From: Sphingobacterium humi
Lineage (GTDB): Bacteria > Bacteroidota > Bacteroidia > Sphingobacteriales > Sphingobacteriaceae
Assembly (NCBI RefSeq): GCF_009768885.1
Contig: NZ_WSQA01000001.1
Span: 186,001 to 250,000 of the forward strand
Direction of reading: 5' to 3'
Length of the DNA stretch: 64,000 nt
Both the position numbers and the translations under genes were made by a program. The notes under the pieces were generated by a model. The model saw only the letters and a list, made by a program, of their open reading frames with translations, did not search any database and was not told where the DNA came from. Numbering within the stretch: the first letter of the stretch is position 1; each line of letters opens with the position of its first letter. Below, piece by piece: positions 61,428 through 64,000 of the stretch.

Positions 61428-64000
61428 TTAGTTTTTATTGAGGTTGATTGATTGCTTATTTTCTGTAGCCTGCTGTAATAACCAAGCGACCCATTCATTG
61501 GCGGCTTGAAAGTTTTGAAAGTCCGGCGGAAGCTTCCTTCCGTCTACATATTCATTATAGAGCCAAGGATCGCCCAAGGCAAACACAGTTCCTTTTCCAT
61601 AGCGTGCCGTGGCCATAATAACAGCATCGGCGTTAGTAATTAATGGCGTCGCAGGTGCTTGCAGCTGCATGGTACTGAGCTCCTTGATGTACAATTGCTG
61701 CGACTTCGAGAATACCGGATTACCCGCAGGAACAGCGATGGCACCCATGCTGAACTCCCTGCCCTTCACCCTATTCTTACTATCCTGATTAAACGTAATA
61801 CCGAATCGCTGAGATAGCATATTGATCTTATCAAGGTCGCAGTTGCCTGCATCATTTAGCAAGAGAACAAGAACTCCCCCGGCCTTCACCCAATTACTGA
61901 TGCCTTCGGCATCTGTTTCTGCCATATAGTTGGGATGCGATGCTTCCTTTTCTGTATCAGGATCTACGATGATATACACCGAGCTTCCTTTCAAGTTATT
62001 CAAATTACCCGGAGCCCTCAACGTTGCTAGGCTTGCTCCTTGGCGCTCAAACAGGCGACCCAAAAAAGAAAAGCCGTTATTATCCTCACCATCCCATAGG
62101 TAATGATAAGGCTTTAGCTGCCCATCCGCGGCTTTCTTCACTTCATTATTATAATAATTATCGAGGGTGACCTTGTATTTAACAGGTATAGCCGGCTGAT
62201 GGAAGGCTTCCACCTCTGCGCTAGCCAATAGGAATGCCCCTACACCTTTTGGATCATTAGGCTTCACTGGTTCGCTCATGTAATATTCAAAGCTACCATC
62301 TCTATATTTTTTACCACCTAATCCAGATACCGTAACTACCTTTTCTAAGTCTATCCGATCAGCAGCAGCCGGCCGAACAAACTCTTTTATCAAACCCTGA
62401 TAAGCTTTATCCAAGGCTTGCCTATAACTGGCATCCAAGTACCCCTTCCGCAATCCTTTGGCCATGGCATACACAAACATGCTGGAAGCGGATGCTTCCA
62501 CATAATTGCCTTCTCTATTTGGTAAATCCATGATATCATACCAGACACCGGTTTTCGGATCTTGTACTTTCCGAACTGCAGCCATCGTCCGTTGAAGGAT
62601 GGCGATGAGTTTCTGACGACCGGCATGCTCCTCCGGGTAATAGTCCAACACATCCACCAGTGCCATACTGAACCATCCCATTCCTCTCGCCCAAAAATGA
62701 GGCGACTGGCCCGACTGCGGATTAGACCATCGCTCCTTTCTAGATTCATCCCATCCATGATACAACAACCCTGTTTTCGCATCTCTAGCATGGTTTTCCA
62801 TGTATTCAAACTGATTAAGCACATCTTCATAGATCTCAGGTTTGTTCATGATGCGGGCATAGCGCACGTAAAAAGGCTGCGCCATATACAAGCCGTCTAG
62901 CCACATCTGATAAGGATATATCTTCTTATGCCAAAAGCCTCCCTCCTTCGTCCGCGGATGCGTCTTCAACTGCCCTACCAACTGTTCAGCAGCTTTCAGG
63001 TACTTTTGCTTTCCCGTCACTTCATAAAGCGCCAGTAATACCGTTCCGTTTTTAATATGATCAATATTGTATTCATCAGGTTTATAGTTTCGGATTTGCC
63101 CGTCTTCACTGACAAATCGATCCATCCAGTTTTGAACATAATGGTAGTATTCTCCTTTTCCGGTCTGTTGCCAAACGGCCAACAGGCCTTCCAACACCAC
63201 GCCCATATCGTAAGTCCATTTCGGACCTTTGACCGTATCAGTAAAGGAAGGATCAGTAAACAGCTTAGCCATGGCTGTCTTGGCCATTTTCTCGCCATAG
63301 GAAATATCACTATTTAAAGGCTGCTCTTTCAATATAGATGCTATGGATAATCCTTGCTCCCGGATAGCCGATGCCACTAAACCCGCAATCTGATTCGCCC
63401 CATGGGTATTCAGATGCGTATTATCCTCCACCCCCTTCGGATAGTTTTGATGGCCTGCCGGCAAGTGTAGGAACAAGCCTTTCGACGCTTCCTCGCCCAT
63501 GCTGCTCAATTGCGCCATGCTGCGTTGGGTCATATCGATAAACTCAACACCTAAGCTATCCGCAACCTTTTTTACGGCTTGCGGATAACCCATATGGGTA
63601 TCCTGCAATTGCCCGTTTACAAAGCTTCTTCTTGCAATTGGCGACAACAGAATGGGGGTTGCCTTTTTGCTGCGGATCTCCTTCACGAAATAGGCTAAGT
63701 TTGCTTTGTATTCCGGTAGAAAGCCGCCAGCTTTATCCTTGTTAATCTTCTGGTCGTTATGGCCAAATTGAATGATCACATAATCACCAGCTTTCAGCCC
63801 TTGGAATACCTGATCCCAAAGCCCTTCCTTCATGAAGGATCTGGTACTTTTGCCATTCTTGGCTATATTCTTTAGCTGAACACCTTGCTGTAGGTAAGCG
63901 GCAAAACCTTCACCCCAACCGGTTTCCGGTCTTTTATTATCCGCCTTGATGGCCATGGTGCTATCGCCCATCATCCAGATGGTTTGCTGTGGAGGTGCTA
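61428..64000 (-). CDS. Fused rhamnogalacturonan acetylesterase - GH88/105 - C-terminal domain, partial (5' end outside window)
   Basis: The frame is open at the right edge (APPQQTIWMMGDSTMAIK), so the signal peptide is missing; 857 residues are seen. Domain 1 is an SGNH acetylesterase (WMMGDSTMAIK, VIIQFGHNDQK, EDNTHLNTHGANQIAG). Domain 2 (about 240-615) is a GH88/GH105 unsaturated uronyl hydrolase with MWLDGLYM carrying the catalytic Asp, and ARGMGWFSMALVDVLDYY and EASASSMFVYAMAKGLR. Domain 3 (about 640-850) resembles a DUF4350/ThuA-like fold (SVYIIVDPDTEKE, GGVLVLLLNDAGN, GTVFALGDPWLYNEY). It would remove acetyl groups and the terminal unsaturated galacturonate from rhamnogalacturonan fragments. 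uxaB follows. Confidence 0.92.
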   Translation of the reverse strand, partial: APPQQTIWMMGDSTMAIKADNKRPETGWGEGFAAYLQQGVQLKNIAKNGKSTRSFMKEGLWDQVFQGLKAGDYVIIQFGHNDQKINKDKAGGFLPEYKANLAYFVKEIRSKKATPILLSPIARRSFVNGQLQDTHMGYPQAVKKVADSLGVEFIDMTQRSMAQLSSMGEEASKGLFLHLPAGHQNYPKGVEDNTHLNTHGANQIAGLVASAIREQGLSIASILKEQPLNSDISYGEKMAKTAMAKLFTDPSFTDTVKGPKWTYDMGVVLEGLLAVWQQTGKGEYYHYVQNWMDRFVSEDGQIRNYKPDEYNIDHIKNGTVLLALYEVTGKQKYLKAAEQLVGQLKTHPRTKEGGFWHKKIYPYQMWLDGLYMAQPFYVRYARIMNKPEIYEDVLNQFEYMENHARDAKTGLLYHGWDESRKERWSNPQSGQSPHFWARGMGWFSMALVDVLDYYPEEHAGRQKLIAILQRTMAAVRKVQDPKTGVWYDIMDLPNREGNYVEASASSMFVYAMAKGLRKGYLDASYRQALDKAYQGLIKEFVRPAAADRIDLEKVVTVSGLGGKKYRDGSFEYYMSEPVKPNDPKGVGAFLLASAEVEAFHQPAIPVKYKVTLDNYYNNEVKKAADGQLKPYHYLWDGEDNNGFSFLGRLFERQGASLATLRAPGNLNNLKGSSVYIIVDPDTEKEASHPNYMAETDAEGISNWVKAGGVLVLLLNDAGNCDLDKINMLSQRFGITFNQDSKNRVKGREFSMGAIAVPAGNPVFSKSQQLYIKELSTMQLQAPATPLITNADAVIMATARYGKGTVFALGDPWLYNEYVDGRKLPPDFQNFQAANEWVAWLLQQATENKQSINLNKN

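Overview
The window looks like chromosomal DNA from a Bacteroidota member, most likely Sphingobacteriaceae (Sphingobacterium or Pedobacter-like). The support is a FecI-type sigma factor, FecR, SusC, SusD, DUF4843 and PKD-like lipoprotein operon, fimbrillin-like lipoproteins, SPI/SPII leaders in front of many genes, promoters that fit TTTG-N19-TAnnTTTG (best example 15694-15724), and weak or absent Shine-Dalgarno sites. The species assignment is inference.

Layout. (1) 1-9.8 kb is AT-rich and reads leftwards: a small lipoprotein, a TPR-lipoprotein histidine kinase and a response regulator, then a tight four-gene block of a von Willebrand A (vWA) lipoprotein, a three-helix membrane protein, a tubulin/FtsZ-like protein and an actin/Hsp70-like protein cut by the window edge. 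Pairing a tubulin-fold and an actin-fold protein with a surface vWA protein is the most striking system here. (2) 9.8-15.4 kb holds a MerR-controlled metallo-beta-lactamase/SDR pair, small proteins and a TPR lipoprotein. (3) 15.4-28.2 kb is a complete FecI/FecR/SusC/SusD uptake operon with two accessory lipoproteins, a TlpA-like thioredoxin and an M13 peptidase; there is no carbohydrase, so the cargo may be peptide or metal-related. (4) 28.2-30.3 kb and 51.9-54.1 kb are two paralogous modules of a short peptide with a conserved N-terminal motif plus a fimbrillin-like lipoprotein. (5) 30.6-34.8 kb carries CinA-like amidase, Ku and three-domain LigD (bacterial end joining). (6) 34.9-39.5 kb is an AraC/PchR-like regulator divergent from two fused ABC half-transporters, resembling siderophore systems. 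(7) 39.5-45.3 kb holds PAP2, EamA, SGNH hydrolase, a secreted protein with a Tudor/Agenet-like tail, acyl-CoA dehydrogenase and an AraC regulator. (8) 45.5-48.0 kb is a candidate RiPP operon: a 165-residue precursor-like protein, a strong hairpin, a radical SAM/SPASM enzyme and a second SPASM-like protein lacking the radical SAM cysteines. (9) 48.0-48.65 kb carries two inverted copies of a composite element built from 11-bp tandem repeats; a third copy is at 15.46-15.61 kb. (10) 55.6-64 kb is a pectin/galacturonate degradation operon: acetylesterase-GH105 fusion, UxaB, UxaC and a GapN-like dehydrogenase, followed by a LacI regulator.

How the genes fit together. The kinase and regulator lie directly upstream of, and on the same strand as, the cytoskeleton-like block and are likely its control. 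In the RiPP-like operon the hairpin between precursor and enzymes would allow more precursor than enzyme. In the pectin operon the esterase/GH105 enzyme releases unsaturated galacturonate units; UxaC and UxaB carry out the first isomerase and reductase steps, and the later steps (UxaA, KDG kinase, aldolase) are not in this window. No tRNA, rRNA, CRISPR array or insertion sequence was recognised.
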